Assembly (NCBI RefSeq): GCF_051903925.1
Contig: NZ_CP173678.1
Location: 2,418,001 to 2,482,000 of the forward strand
Source: G051903925 sp051903925
GTDB taxonomy: Bacteria > Pseudomonadota > Alphaproteobacteria > Zavarziniales > Zavarziniaceae
Length of the DNA: 64,000 nt
Reading direction: 5' to 3'
The number at the start of each line of letters is the position of its first letter. Positions within the stretch are counted from its first letter, which is position 1. The notes under the pieces were generated by a model. That model had not been told where the DNA came from. It was given only the letters and a program-made list of their open reading frames with translations, and ran no database searches. Positions 16,321 to 24,807 of this stretch are shown here, in pieces. Position numbers and translations under genes: made by a program.

Positions 16321-17604
16321 ATGACCGACGCCGCGACCCTGCTCGAACGCCGCAATCGCGCCCTGGGCGCCGGCGCTCCGCTGTTCTACGAGCACCCCCT
16401 GCACATCGTCCGGGGGGAGGGGGCCTGGCTCTATGACGCCGAGGGCCGGCGCTATGTCGACATGTACAACAACGTGCCCTGTGTCGGGCACGGCAACCCC
16501 CGCGTGGCCGAGGCGATGGCCAGGCAGCAGGCGACGCTGAACGTCCACAGCCGCTACCTGCACGAAGGGGTCGTCACCTTCTGCGAGCGGCTGGCAGCTC
16601 TGCACGGGGACCAGATCGAGAGCGTCATCATCAGCTGCAGCGGGACCGAGGCGAATGAGGTGGCCCTGCGCATGGCCCGCTTTGCCACCGGCCAGGCGGG
16701 CATCGTCTGCACCAACGCGACCTATCACGGGAACAGCGAACTGGTCGGTTCGATGAACCGGTTGGGGCAGAACCCGTCGCAGAACCCCCATGCCCGGGCC
16801 ATTCCGTTTCCCGAGACGTTCCGCCCGCTGATCCCCGGGGCCTCGCGCGCTGAACTGTGCGAAGCGTATCTGAAGGCCCTGAGCGATGCGATTGCCGACC
16901 TGAAGGCCAGCGGGGCGGGCCTGGCCGCCTTCATCGTCTGCTCGATCTTTGCGAACGAGGGCCTGCCAGACGTGCCGGACGGGTTCATGGCGCGGGCGAC
17001 CGAGATGGTCCATGCCGCCGGCGGCCTGGTGATCGCGGACGAGGTCCAGGCCGGCTATGGTCGCACGGGGCACTGGTGGGGCTATGAGGTGATGGGCTTC
17101 ACCCCCGACATCGTCGTGACAGGCAAGCCGATGGGCAACGGCCTGCCGCTGGCGGCGACCGCCGCAAGCCGCGCCCTGGTCGAGACGTTCCGCGCCCAGA
17201 CCCGCTACTTCAACACCTTTGCCTCGTCCCCGCTGCAGGCGGCCGTGGGCATGGCGGTGCTGGACGAGATCGAGGGCCGCGACCTGCGCGCCAATGTGGC
17301 CAGCGTCGGCACCGCGCTGAAGACAGCACTCGCCCAGCGCAAGGGGGCAAGTGCTGCAATCGGCGACGTGCGCGGCCATGGCCTGTTCATCGGCGTGGAA
17401 ATGGTCGACCCCGCCGACAAGGCGCCGGATCTGGAGCTGGCAAAGCGCATCATCAATCGGTTGAAGGACAAGGGCTTCCTGACCAGCAATGCCGGGGCCT
17501 ACAACAATGTGGTGAAGATCCGGCCGCCGCTGGTCTTTTCCCACGACGATGCCGCGGCCTTCCTGGTCGCCTGGGACGAGACGATCGCCGAACTGGCGGC
17601 ATGA
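16321..17604 (+). CDS. class III PLP aminotransferase, phospho-lyase-like
   Basis: 427 residues from the ATG at 16321. PLP signatures are SCSGTEANEVALRMAR for the phosphate site, ADEVQAGYGRTG with the pyridine-nitrogen Asp, and VTGKPMGNG with the Schiff-base Lys. The stretch NNVPCVGHGNP and SRYLHEGVV resemble animal AGXT2L proteins, which are ethanolamine-phosphate or phosphohydroxylysine phospho-lyases rather than true transaminases. The next gene is a kinase whose ATG overlaps the stop. Kinase plus phospho-lyase acting on an amino alcohol or hydroxylysine is the best reading. Confidence 0.85.
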   Translation: MTDAATLLERRNRALGAGAPLFYEHPLHIVRGEGAWLYDAEGRRYVDMYNNVPCVGHGNPRVAEAMARQQATLNVHSRYLHEGVVTFCERLAALHGDQIESVIISCSGTEANEVALRMARFATGQAGIVCTNATYHGNSELVGSMNRLGQNPSQNPHARAIPFPETFRPLIPGASRAELCEAYLKALSDAIADLKASGAGLAAFIVCSIFANEGLPDVPDGFMARATEMVHAAGGLVIADEVQAGYGRTGHWWGYEVMGFTPDIVVTGKPMGNGLPLAATAASRALVETFRAQTRYFNTFASSPLQAAVGMAVLDEIEGRDLRANVASVGTALKTALAQRKGASAAIGDVRGHGLFIGVEMVDPADKAPDLELAKRIINRLKDKGFLTSNAGAYNNVVKIRPPLVFSHDDAAAFLVAWDETIAELAA

Positions 17605-18602
17605 GTGCGGAGAGCGAGGCGGCCGTCCGCTACCGGCCCGCAGCGCTGGCGGCGTTGGCGGGGTTCGGGGTGACGCCCGCCGCACTCGACTTCGTGAACC
17701 TGAGCGAGAACATCACCTTCCGCGCGGTCGACGCAGCCGACGGACGGCCGCTGACCCTGCGCCTGCACCGGCCCGGCTATCACGAGATCGCCTCGCTCCG
17801 GTCGGAGCACCTGTGGACCAGGGCGCTGGCGCAGGCGGGCATCCCGGCGCCGGAGCCGCTGCTCACACCCGCGGGCGACAGCTTCGTGGAGGTGGAGACC
17901 GGGTTCGGCGAACGGCGCTGGGCCGGCCTGGCGCGCTGGGTCGAGGGCGAACTGCTGGCCGATGTCGTCGCGCGGGAGGGGGCGGTCGCCGTCAATGCCG
18001 CCCATTTCGCGCGCATGGGCGCGCTGATGGCCGCGATGCACAACCAGTCGGCCGGCTGGGTTCCGCCGCCCGGCTTCGTCCGTCATGCGTTGGATGCCGA
18101 TGGCCTGATGGGGCGCGCGCCCTTCTGGGGCCCGTTCTGGGACAATCGCAGCTTCAGCGCAGTCGAGCGCGCCATGGCCGTCCGCCTGCGCGACCACCTG
18201 CATGGCGTGCTGACGGCGCTGGGCAAGCCGGCCGATCGCTACAGCCTGATCCATGCCGACCTGCACCCGCGCAACGTGCTGGTCGACGGCACCCGCGCCG
18301 CCGTCATCGACTTCGACGATTGCGCCTTTGGCTGGCACCTCTATGACCTGGCGGTGTCACTGGCGTCCTACCAGGACCATGCGGATTTCCCGACCCTGCG
18401 CGATGCCTGCGTCGCGGGCTACCGCGCGGTGCGCGCCCTGTCGGCGCAGGACCTGGCTTTGCTGCCGCTGTTCCTGCTGGTGCGGGAGTTGGCGCTGATG
18501 GGCTGGCACCACGGCCGGCCAGAGGTCGGGCACAGCGCGGCGCAGGTGCGCACGCGCGAGCGCATCCTGGAGAAGGTCGCGGCGCTGGACTGGCCTGGCT
18601 GA
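17601..18602 (+). CDS. APH-fold small-molecule kinase (hydroxylysine/ethanolamine-kinase-like)
   Basis: 333 residues of the aminoglycoside phosphotransferase fold. The Brenner motif HADLHPRNV begins at about residue 218, and the metal-binding DFDD follows at about 236. The N-lobe has TLRLHRPGYHEIASLRSEHLW, including the ATP-site positions. It overlaps the upstream phospho-lyase-like gene by ATGA. In animals, AGPHD1 kinase acts on hydroxylysine and AGXT2L2 then cleaves the phosphate product; this bacterial pair may do the same to a related amino alcohol. Specificity is inferred from context only. Confidence 0.82.
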   Translation: MSAESEAAVRYRPAALAALAGFGVTPAALDFVNLSENITFRAVDAADGRPLTLRLHRPGYHEIASLRSEHLWTRALAQAGIPAPEPLLTPAGDSFVEVETGFGERRWAGLARWVEGELLADVVAREGAVAVNAAHFARMGALMAAMHNQSAGWVPPPGFVRHALDADGLMGRAPFWGPFWDNRSFSAVERAMAVRLRDHLHGVLTALGKPADRYSLIHADLHPRNVLVDGTRAAVIDFDDCAFGWHLYDLAVSLASYQDHADFPTLRDACVAGYRAVRALSAQDLALLPLFLLVRELALMGWHHGRPEVGHSAAQVRTRERILEKVAALDWPG

Positions 18603-18736
18603 GCCGTCGCGTTGAAACGCTGTTGCAGCGATCCCCTGGTCAGACGGGGGCGCATGCTTCATACAGGCTGCCGAACGCGCCGGCGGGCCGTGGCGCCCGC
18701 GGCCGCTGGACCCAAGAACGACGGGAAGAGGAAACG

Positions 18737-19729
18737 ATGATCAAGACCCGCCTTACGGAGATGTTCGGCATCGAGACCCCGCTGGTCATGGGCGGCATGA
18801 CGGGCGTCGGCTATGCCGAGCTGGTCGCGGCCGTTGCCAATGCCGGCGCACTGGGCTTCATCACGGCGCATCATTCGCAGTCGGCCGAGGAGCTGCACGC
18901 CGAGATCAAGAAGTGCCGCGACCTGACGGACAAGCCGTTCGGCGTGAACTTGACCCTGATGCCGTCGTTGAACCCGATCCCCTATGACGAGTATCGCCGG
19001 GCGATCATCGAAAGCGGCGTCAAGATCGTGGAGACCGCGGGCCGCGCGCCCGTCGACCACCTGCCCGACTTCAAGGCCAATGGCGTCAAGGTCATCCACA
19101 AGTGCACGTCCGTCCGGCATTCGGTGTCGGCCGTGAAGCATGGCTGCGACGTGATCTCGATCGACGGGTTCGAGTGCGCCGGCCATCCGGGCGAGGATGA
19201 CATCGGCCTGGTCGTGCTGCTGCCGGCGACGGCGGACGCGGTCAACGTGCCCATCATCGCCTCGGGCGGCATGGCCGACGGGCGCAGCCTGGCGGCGGCC
19301 CTGGCGCTGGGCGCGGAGGGCGTGAACATGGGCACGCGCTTCATGGCGACCAAGGAGTGCAAGATCCACGAGAACGTGAAGAAGAAGATCGTGGAGAGCA
19401 CCGAGCGCGACACCGTCCTGACCAACCGCAGCCTGCGCAATACCAGCCGCGTGGCCCGCAACGCGATCTCGGAAGAGGTCTTCAAGATCCAGCAGGATCC
19501 GACCAAGACGATCGAGGACGTGCGCCATCTGGTCAGCGGCCAGCGCGGCCGCGTCAACGTCCTGGCCGAGGGCGACCTGGACGGCGGCATCTGGACCGTG
19601 GGGCAGAGCCAGGGCCTGATCCACGACATCCCGACCTGTGCCGAGCTGGTGCGCAACATCATGCGCCAGGCCGAAGAAGTGCTGCAGCGCGACGCCCGTC
19701 GCATCGCCGCCCTGGCCGCGGCCGAGTAA
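18737..19729 (+). CDS. nitronate monooxygenase (2-nitropropane dioxygenase) family protein
   Basis: 330 residues from the ATG at 18737 behind a GGAAGAGGA ribosome site. It is an FMN-binding TIM barrel with QxPLVxGGM-like GIETPLVMGGMTGVGYAEL, GFECAGHPGEDD holding the conserved histidine, and IIASGGMADGRSLAAALALGAEGVNMGTRFM. The family oxidises nitronates to carbonyls or reduces enoyl substrates. An SDR gene follows within 65 bp, with a strong hairpin between them. The physiological substrate is not clear from context. Confidence 0.9.
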   Translation: MIKTRLTEMFGIETPLVMGGMTGVGYAELVAAVANAGALGFITAHHSQSAEELHAEIKKCRDLTDKPFGVNLTLMPSLNPIPYDEYRRAIIESGVKIVETAGRAPVDHLPDFKANGVKVIHKCTSVRHSVSAVKHGCDVISIDGFECAGHPGEDDIGLVVLLPATADAVNVPIIASGGMADGRSLAAALALGAEGVNMGTRFMATKECKIHENVKKKIVESTERDTVLTNRSLRNTSRVARNAISEEVFKIQQDPTKTIEDVRHLVSGQRGRVNVLAEGDLDGGIWTVGQSQGLIHDIPTCAELVRNIMRQAEEVLQRDARRIAALAAAE

Positions 19730-19743
19730 GGCACCAAAGACGA

Positions 19744-19770
19744 TCCCCCGCCCGCATGCCGGGTGGGGGA
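19744..19770 (+). repeat. GC-rich hairpin between NMO and SDR genes
   Basis: An 11-bp stem TCCCCCGCCCG / CGGGTGGGGGA with one G-T pair and loop CATGC. No T-run follows, so it is more likely an mRNA-stabilising or attenuating structure than a terminator. Confidence 0.45.
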
Positions 19771-19793
19771 TGACGACCACCTTCGGAGTTTCC

Positions 19794-20576
19794 ATGCAAC
19801 TGAACAGCTCGATTTCCGCCGTCATCACCGGTGGCGCCTCTGGCCTGGGCGCGGCGACCGCGCGCCGCCTGGCCAGCCACGGCGTCAAGGTCGCGATCTT
19901 CGACCTGAACCCTGAAACGGGCGAGGCGCTGGCGCGCGAACTGGGCGGCGTGTTCTGCCAGGTCAACGTCACCTCTAGCGAGGGAGTCGACGCCGCCTTT
20001 GCCAAGGCGCGTGCGGCGATCGGGCAGGAGCGCATCCTGGTCAACTGCGCCGGTGTCGGCGGCGGGGCCAAGACCGTCTCGCGCGACAAGCAGACGGGCG
20101 CGGTCAAGGAATACCCGCTCGACAATTTCGAGCGCATCATCCAGGTCAACCTGATCGGGACGTTCCGCTGCATCACCAAGAGTGCGGCGGGCATGCTGTC
20201 CCTGCCGATCCTGGAGGATGGCGACCGCGGCGCCATCGTGAACACGGCATCGGTCGCGGCCGAGGAAGGGCAGATCGGCCAGGTCGCCTATACGGCGTCG
20301 AAGGCCGGCATCGTCGGCATGACCCTGACCATCGCGCGCGACCTGTCGTCGGAGGCGATCCGCGTCAACACGATCCTGCCCGGCATCTTCGACACGCCGC
20401 TGCTGGGCCGCGCGCCGGAGCATGTGAAGGCGGGCCTGGCGGCCTCCGTCACCTTCCCCAAGCGCCTGGGCCAGCCCGAGGAATATGCCCAGCTGGCCGA
20501 GACGATGATCGTCAACGGCTACTTCAATGGCGAGGACGTCCGCCTGGACGGCGCCATCCGCATGACCCCGCGCTGA
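19794..20576 (+). CDS. short-chain dehydrogenase, type II 3-hydroxyacyl-CoA dehydrogenase-like
   Basis: 260 residues from the ATG at 19794. NAD-binding TGGASGLGAATA lies near the N-terminus, NCAGVGGG follows, and the catalytic YTASK has Tyr166 and Lys170. The insertions after NCAGVG, containing SRDKQTGAVKEYPL, and IVNTASVAAEEGQIGQ, match the HSD17B10-like 3-hydroxyacyl-CoA dehydrogenase subgroup. That subgroup oxidises 3-hydroxyacyl-CoA esters with NAD+. It follows the nitronate monooxygenase gene and is convergent with an aminotransferase gene 16 bp away. Confidence 0.9.
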   Translation: MQLNSSISAVITGGASGLGAATARRLASHGVKVAIFDLNPETGEALARELGGVFCQVNVTSSEGVDAAFAKARAAIGQERILVNCAGVGGGAKTVSRDKQTGAVKEYPLDNFERIIQVNLIGTFRCITKSAAGMLSLPILEDGDRGAIVNTASVAAEEGQIGQVAYTASKAGIVGMTLTIARDLSSEAIRVNTILPGIFDTPLLGRAPEHVKAGLAASVTFPKRLGQPEEYAQLAETMIVNGYFNGEDVRLDGAIRMTPR

Positions 20577-20592
20577 GCCGGGGCCCTGCGCG

Positions 20593-21858
20593 CTACGCGA
20601 GCAGCGCGCGGGTCGCTGCGGCGACGGCCTGGTCGACCACGGCCAGGTCGTCTTCGGTCAGGGCGATGCTGGGATAGACCTTGCCCGGCGCCTTGAGCAC
20701 GCCATGGGCATGCAGCACGCGGTTGAAGGTTGCGGCCCTGGCAGCATCGGCCGTCAGCGTGTCGCGGTAGTCGCGCACGTCGCGGGACGTGAAGACCACG
20801 TCGAACAGGCTGGGATGGCCGACCAGCCGATGCGGGATGCCGGCGCCGTCCAGGTGCCGGGCATAGATCGCCATCAGGGCCGTCCCGTTCGCCATCAGCC
20901 GGTCATAGCTGCCGGGACGGCGCAAAATCTCCATCGTCTTGAGGCCCGCGACCGCTGCGACCGGATTGCCCGACAGGGTGCCCAGCATCATCAGCCAGCG
21001 CTCCGCCCCCACCAGGTCCTTGTCGAAATGGGCCATGATCGCCGCCTTGCCCGCGACGGCGGAGAGGGGGAAGCCGCCGCCGATGATCTTGCCCAGGGTG
21101 CAGAGGTCGGGCGTCACGCCATAGGCTTCCTGCGCGCCGCCATAGGCCAGGCGGAAGCCGGTCACCACCTCGTCGAAGATCAGCACGATGCCATGGCGGT
21201 CGCACAGGGCCCGCACCGCCTCCAGGAAGCCCTCCTGCGGCGGGATGAGGCGCTGCAGGGGCTCGACAATGATCGCAGCAATCTCCGGCCCGTGTTCGGC
21301 GAGCAGGCTTTCGAGGAACGCGACGTCGTTGAAGGGAGCCACCAGCATGGCATTGCGCACGCCCTCCGGGATGCCGGCACTGTCGGGGACGGCTTCGGGG
21401 AAGTTGACGAAGCGGGTCGGCGCCAGGCTCATCTGCGCCTCGGCCGACATGCCGTGATAGCCGCCCTCGAACTTCAGGATCTTCTCGCGGCCCGTGAAGG
21501 CGCGGGCCAGGCGCATGGCGTACATGTCGGCCTCGCCCCCCGTGCACAGGAAGCGGACCTGCTCGGCGCAGGGGACGGCGCGGGCGATCTCCTCGGCCAG
21601 TTCGATCGCGGGCGCGTTGTTGGTGAAGAAGGTCAGGCCCCGCGGCACCTGCTCGGCCACCGCCTCCAGCACCTCGGGATGGCCGTGGCCCAGCAGCATG
21701 GGGCCGGAGCCGATGAGCAGGTCCACGAACTGGCGCCCATCCTCATCCCAGACACGCGCGCCGCGGCCCTCCTTCAGGAAGACGGCCGCGTCGAAATTGC
21801 CGAAGCCGCCGGCCGGCAGCACCGCCCGCGCACGCTCCGCCCAGGCCGCATTGCTCAT
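20593..21858 (-). CDS. class III PLP aminotransferase, glutamate-semialdehyde-aminomutase-like
   Basis: 421 residues. It has LCTGGEADMYAMRLARAFTGR for phosphate binding, IFDEVVTGFRLAYGG with the PLP aspartate, and TLGKIIGGGFPLSAVAG with the Schiff-base lysine. The overall pattern is nearest to HemL-type aminomutases, but many catabolic aminotransferases share it. No tetrapyrrole genes are nearby, so I do not call it hemL. An aldehyde dehydrogenase gene lies 82 bp upstream on the same strand, suggesting amine or aldehyde catabolism. Confidence 0.85.
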   Translation of the reverse strand: MSNAAWAERARAVLPAGGFGNFDAAVFLKEGRGARVWDEDGRQFVDLLIGSGPMLLGHGHPEVLEAVAEQVPRGLTFFTNNAPAIELAEEIARAVPCAEQVRFLCTGGEADMYAMRLARAFTGREKILKFEGGYHGMSAEAQMSLAPTRFVNFPEAVPDSAGIPEGVRNAMLVAPFNDVAFLESLLAEHGPEIAAIIVEPLQRLIPPQEGFLEAVRALCDRHGIVLIFDEVVTGFRLAYGGAQEAYGVTPDLCTLGKIIGGGFPLSAVAGKAAIMAHFDKDLVGAERWLMMLGTLSGNPVAAVAGLKTMEILRRPGSYDRLMANGTALMAIYARHLDGAGIPHRLVGHPSLFDVVFTSRDVRDYRDTLTADAARAATFNRVLHAHGVLKAPGKVYPSIALTEDDLAVVDQAVAAATRALLA

Positions 21859-21940
21859 CGTTCCGTGTCCCCTGGTCTAACCCGGGGAAAGACTGCCATC
21901 CCGCAGGGGCCGGCGTCATTTCGCAAATGCGAAACAACCC

Positions 21941-23374
21941 TTAGAGCTTGATCGTCACGCACTTGAGCTGCGTGTAGTGGTGCAGCGCCTCGATCCCCTT
22001 TTCCCGGCCATAGCCGCTCATCTTGAAGCCGCCGAGCGGGGTTTCGACGCCGCCCGCCTGGTACTCGTTGACATAGACTTGGCCGGCTTCCAGCGCTGCG
22101 GCGACGCGGTGGGCGCGCGACAGGTTCTGGGTCCAGATGCCGGCGGCCAGGCCATAGTCGGTGTCGTTGGCAATCGCGATCGCCTCTGCCTCGTCGGCAA
22201 AGGGGATCACGGAGAGGACGGGGCCGAAAACCTCCTCCCGCGCGATGCGCATGTCGTTGGTGACGCCGTCATAGACCGTCGGCTGCACGAACCAGCCGCC
22301 CCCACAGGCCTCGGGGTCCAGGACGGTACCGCCCACGACCGGCTCCAGCCCTTCGGCCCGGGCGGCGTCGAACCAGGCTTTCACCCGCTCGTACTGCGCC
22401 TGCGTGGTCAGGGGGCCGACCATGGCGTCGTCCGCTGGACCGACCTTCACCGCGGCAAGGGCCTGCTTCAGGCCGTCCACCACGGTCTGGTGGATGGACT
22501 GCTCGACCAGCAGGCGCGAGCCGGCTAGGCAGACCTGGCCCGCATTGACGACGAAGGCCCGCACCGCACCGGGGATCGCCTGGCCCAGGTCGGCATCGGC
22601 AAAGATGATGTTGGGCGACTTGCCACCCAGTTCCAGGGTCAGGGGGATGATGCGCTCTGCCGCGATGCGGCCGATCTCGCGGCCGGCGCGCACGCTACCG
22701 GTGAAGGCGACCTTGCGCACCAGGGGGTGGGAGACGACGGCCGTGCCGCAGTCCGGCCCGGTGCCCAGCACGACGTTGAGCACGCCCGCCGGCAGGCCGC
22801 AGGCGACCGCGATCCGGGCCAGCGCCACGCTGGTGCCGGAGGTGAATTCCGACGGCTTCAGCACGACGGTATTGCCGGCCGCCAGGGCAGGGGCCACGGC
22901 GCGCGCCGCCTGGTTGAGTGGCGCGTTCCAGGGAGTGATGACGCCGACCACGCCGAACGGTTCGCGCGACGTGTAGGAATGGTAGCCGGCGCCCAGGTCG
23001 ATCTTCTCCCCCTGGTACAGGTTCACCAGGCCGGCATAGAACTCGAAGTACTGGGCGGCGCCTTCGATCTCCAGCGGGGCCTGCCAGGCGGGCTTGCCGG
23101 TGTCGCGGCGCTCAAGTGCCGAGAGGCTGGCGCTCTCGGCCCGCAGGGCTTGCGCGATGGCATTAAGGATGCGGCCGCGCTCGATCGGGCGCCGTGCGCG
23201 CCAGGCGGGCAGGGCCGCTGCTGCCGACCGGACCGCGGCGTCGACATCCGCCGCAGTCCCGCCTGCAACGCGTGCCGAGACCTTGCCGGTGCGCGGGTCA
23301 AAGGCATCGACATAGGCCTTCGACTGCGGGGCGGTCGCGGCACCGTCGATGTAGTGGTCCAGAATGTCCGTCAT
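21941..23374 (-). CDS. NAD(P)-dependent aldehyde dehydrogenase
   Basis: 477 residues from MTDILDHYIDG at 23374. Canonical ALDH motifs are TPWNAPLNQAARAVAPALAA, VLKPSEFT, FTGSVRAG, LELGGKSPN with the general-base Glu, and GQVCLAG with the nucleophilic cysteine. It oxidises an aldehyde to the acid in the cytosol. The substrate is not obvious. It sits between a PLP aminotransferase gene and acyl-CoA dehydrogenase genes on the same strand, separated from the latter by a palindromic repeat. Confidence 0.93.
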   Translation of the reverse strand: MTDILDHYIDGAATAPQSKAYVDAFDPRTGKVSARVAGGTAADVDAAVRSAAAALPAWRARRPIERGRILNAIAQALRAESASLSALERRDTGKPAWQAPLEIEGAAQYFEFYAGLVNLYQGEKIDLGAGYHSYTSREPFGVVGVITPWNAPLNQAARAVAPALAAGNTVVLKPSEFTSGTSVALARIAVACGLPAGVLNVVLGTGPDCGTAVVSHPLVRKVAFTGSVRAGREIGRIAAERIIPLTLELGGKSPNIIFADADLGQAIPGAVRAFVVNAGQVCLAGSRLLVEQSIHQTVVDGLKQALAAVKVGPADDAMVGPLTTQAQYERVKAWFDAARAEGLEPVVGGTVLDPEACGGGWFVQPTVYDGVTNDMRIAREEVFGPVLSVIPFADEAEAIAIANDTDYGLAAGIWTQNLSRAHRVAAALEAGQVYVNEYQAGGVETPLGGFKMSGYGREKGIEALHHYTQLKCVTIKL

Positions 23375-23504
23375 GGCCGCCTCCTCCGTTTCGCCATTGG
23401 TGCGACGGCTGGGCGGATGCGGCAATGCCCGGAGCATGAGCGTGCGCGAACATTACATATGCGATGGGATGCCCTACCCCGGTTTCTCAATGCCCCGAAG
23501 GGGC

Positions 23505-23563
23505 CTCGAAGGACGGGCAGCCGTCCTTCGAGACGGCGGCGGTGCCGCCTCCTCAGGATGAGG
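23505..23563. repeat. REP-like element of three consecutive hairpins
   Basis: A perfect 12-bp stem CTCGAAGGACGG / CCGTCCTTCGAG with loop GCAG (23505-23532) is followed by GGCGGC-GGT-GCCGCC (23535-23549) and CCTCA-N3-TGAGG (23551-23563). This run resembles a dispersed palindromic repeat known from many alphaproteobacteria. It lies between the ACAD and ALDH genes. Confidence 0.65.
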
Positions 23564-23582
23564 TGGTAGGAGTGGAGCGTTC

Positions 23583-24806
23583 CTAGCCGCCGATCTTCAC
23601 CTGGCGGAAGGGGATGTCGCGGTCGACTTCCGGCTCCTTGGGCAGGCCCAGCACGCGCTCGCCGATGATGTTGCGCTGGATCTGGTCCGTGCCGCCGCCG
23701 ATCGACGTGAAATAGGCGTTTAGCGACAGGAAGTTGGCATCCTCGGCCCGGGGGTGGTCCGGGCCTTCCAGCAGGCTGGCGGCACCCAGGATCGCGGTGC
23801 GCAGGCGGGCCTCCTCGTGCAGGATGCGGCTCATCGCCAGCTTGCCCAGGCTCATGATCGGGGACGACGTGCCTTGCCCCAGGTCCGCCTTGGCGCGGGC
23901 ATTGTTGAGCGCGTTGAGGCGCTTGTAGGCGATGGCCTTGGCCAGGTCCTGGCGCAGGGTGGGATCGGCCAGCGCGCCCGTCTCCCGCGCCAGCGCGATC
24001 AACGGCTCCTCGTCCCGCGACTCGGCGGCACCGCTGCGGGGACCGCGGGCGCCGTCGCCCATCACCGAGCGTTCATAGGCCAGCGCCGTCTGCAGCACGC
24101 CCCAGCCGTCGCCCGGCTGCCGCAGCAGGTTCTCGGCCGGCACGATGGCGTCGGTCAGGAAGACCTCGTTGAAGTGCGCCTCGTCGGTGATCTGGCGTAA
24201 GGGCCGCACCTCAACCCCCTTCTGCTTCATGGGGCAGAACAGGAAGCTGATGCCGCGATGCTTCGGGACATCCCAGTCGGTGCGGGCGATCAGCATGCCG
24301 TAGTCGGCCTGGGCCGCCCCGCTGGTCCAGACCTTCTGCCCGTTGACGACGTAATGGTCGCCCTTCAGCTCGGCCCGCGTGCGGATGCCGGCCAGGTCGG
24401 AGCCCGCACCCGGCTCGGAATAGAGCAGGCACATCGCGACTTCGCCGCGCAGCAGCGGCAGGACCAGCTTCTTCTTCAGCGCCTCGGTCCCGCCGGCCAG
24501 CAGGGTATTGGCCCACAGGTTGCTGCGGTCCTGGCCCGTGCCGGGTGCGCCGGCCTTGCGGAATTCCTTCTCCACCAGGCGGGCCTGGCGGTCGGACAGG
24601 CCGCGGCCCATCCACTCTTCCGGCCAGCGCAGGACGGCGAAGCGGGCCTCCACCACCTTGGCCAGCCAGGCGGGGTCGGGGGCGACATGGCCCATGTGGC
24701 TGGTCGTGCCGTACTTCTTTGGGTCCCAGTTGGCCTTCAGGAAGGCCTGCGCCTCGGCGACCAGCGCCTCGTCGGTCACGGTCTTTGCCGTGTTGGTCTG
24801 GGGCAT
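23583..24806 (-). CDS. acyl-CoA dehydrogenase, large subunit of a probable heteromeric pair
   Basis: 407 residues from MPQTNTAKTVTDEAL at 24806. It has the FAD-binding CLLYSEPGAGSDLAGIRT, NGQKVWTSGAAQADYGML, and the C-terminal IGGGTDQIQRNIIGERVLGLP. FadE-type enzymes oxidise acyl-CoA to 2-enoyl-CoA and pass electrons to ETF. It starts 1 bp after the stop of a second, shorter acyl-CoA dehydrogenase, a layout typical of alpha2beta2 enzymes acting on bulky or ring-bearing acyl-CoAs such as those from steroid side chains. The exact substrate is unknown. Confidence 0.9.
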   Translation of the reverse strand: MPQTNTAKTVTDEALVAEAQAFLKANWDPKKYGTTSHMGHVAPDPAWLAKVVEARFAVLRWPEEWMGRGLSDRQARLVEKEFRKAGAPGTGQDRSNLWANTLLAGGTEALKKKLVLPLLRGEVAMCLLYSEPGAGSDLAGIRTRAELKGDHYVVNGQKVWTSGAAQADYGMLIARTDWDVPKHRGISFLFCPMKQKGVEVRPLRQITDEAHFNEVFLTDAIVPAENLLRQPGDGWGVLQTALAYERSVMGDGARGPRSGAAESRDEEPLIALARETGALADPTLRQDLAKAIAYKRLNALNNARAKADLGQGTSSPIMSLGKLAMSRILHEEARLRTAILGAASLLEGPDHPRAEDANFLSLNAYFTSIGGGTDQIQRNIIGERVLGLPKEPEVDRDIPFRQVKIGG

Positions 24807-24807
24807 T

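Noticed and set aside
20593..21858. hemL (glutamate-1-semialdehyde aminomutase) assignment
   Set aside because: The sequence is of that subgroup, but there is no tetrapyrrole context and many catabolic aminotransferases share it. Left as HemL-like.
21941..23374. BoxD (3,4-dehydroadipyl-CoA semialdehyde dehydrogenase) for the aldehyde dehydrogenase
   Set aside because: It is a generic ALDH about 9 kb away, has no TGCA-N6-TGCA site that I found, and lies among unrelated genes.
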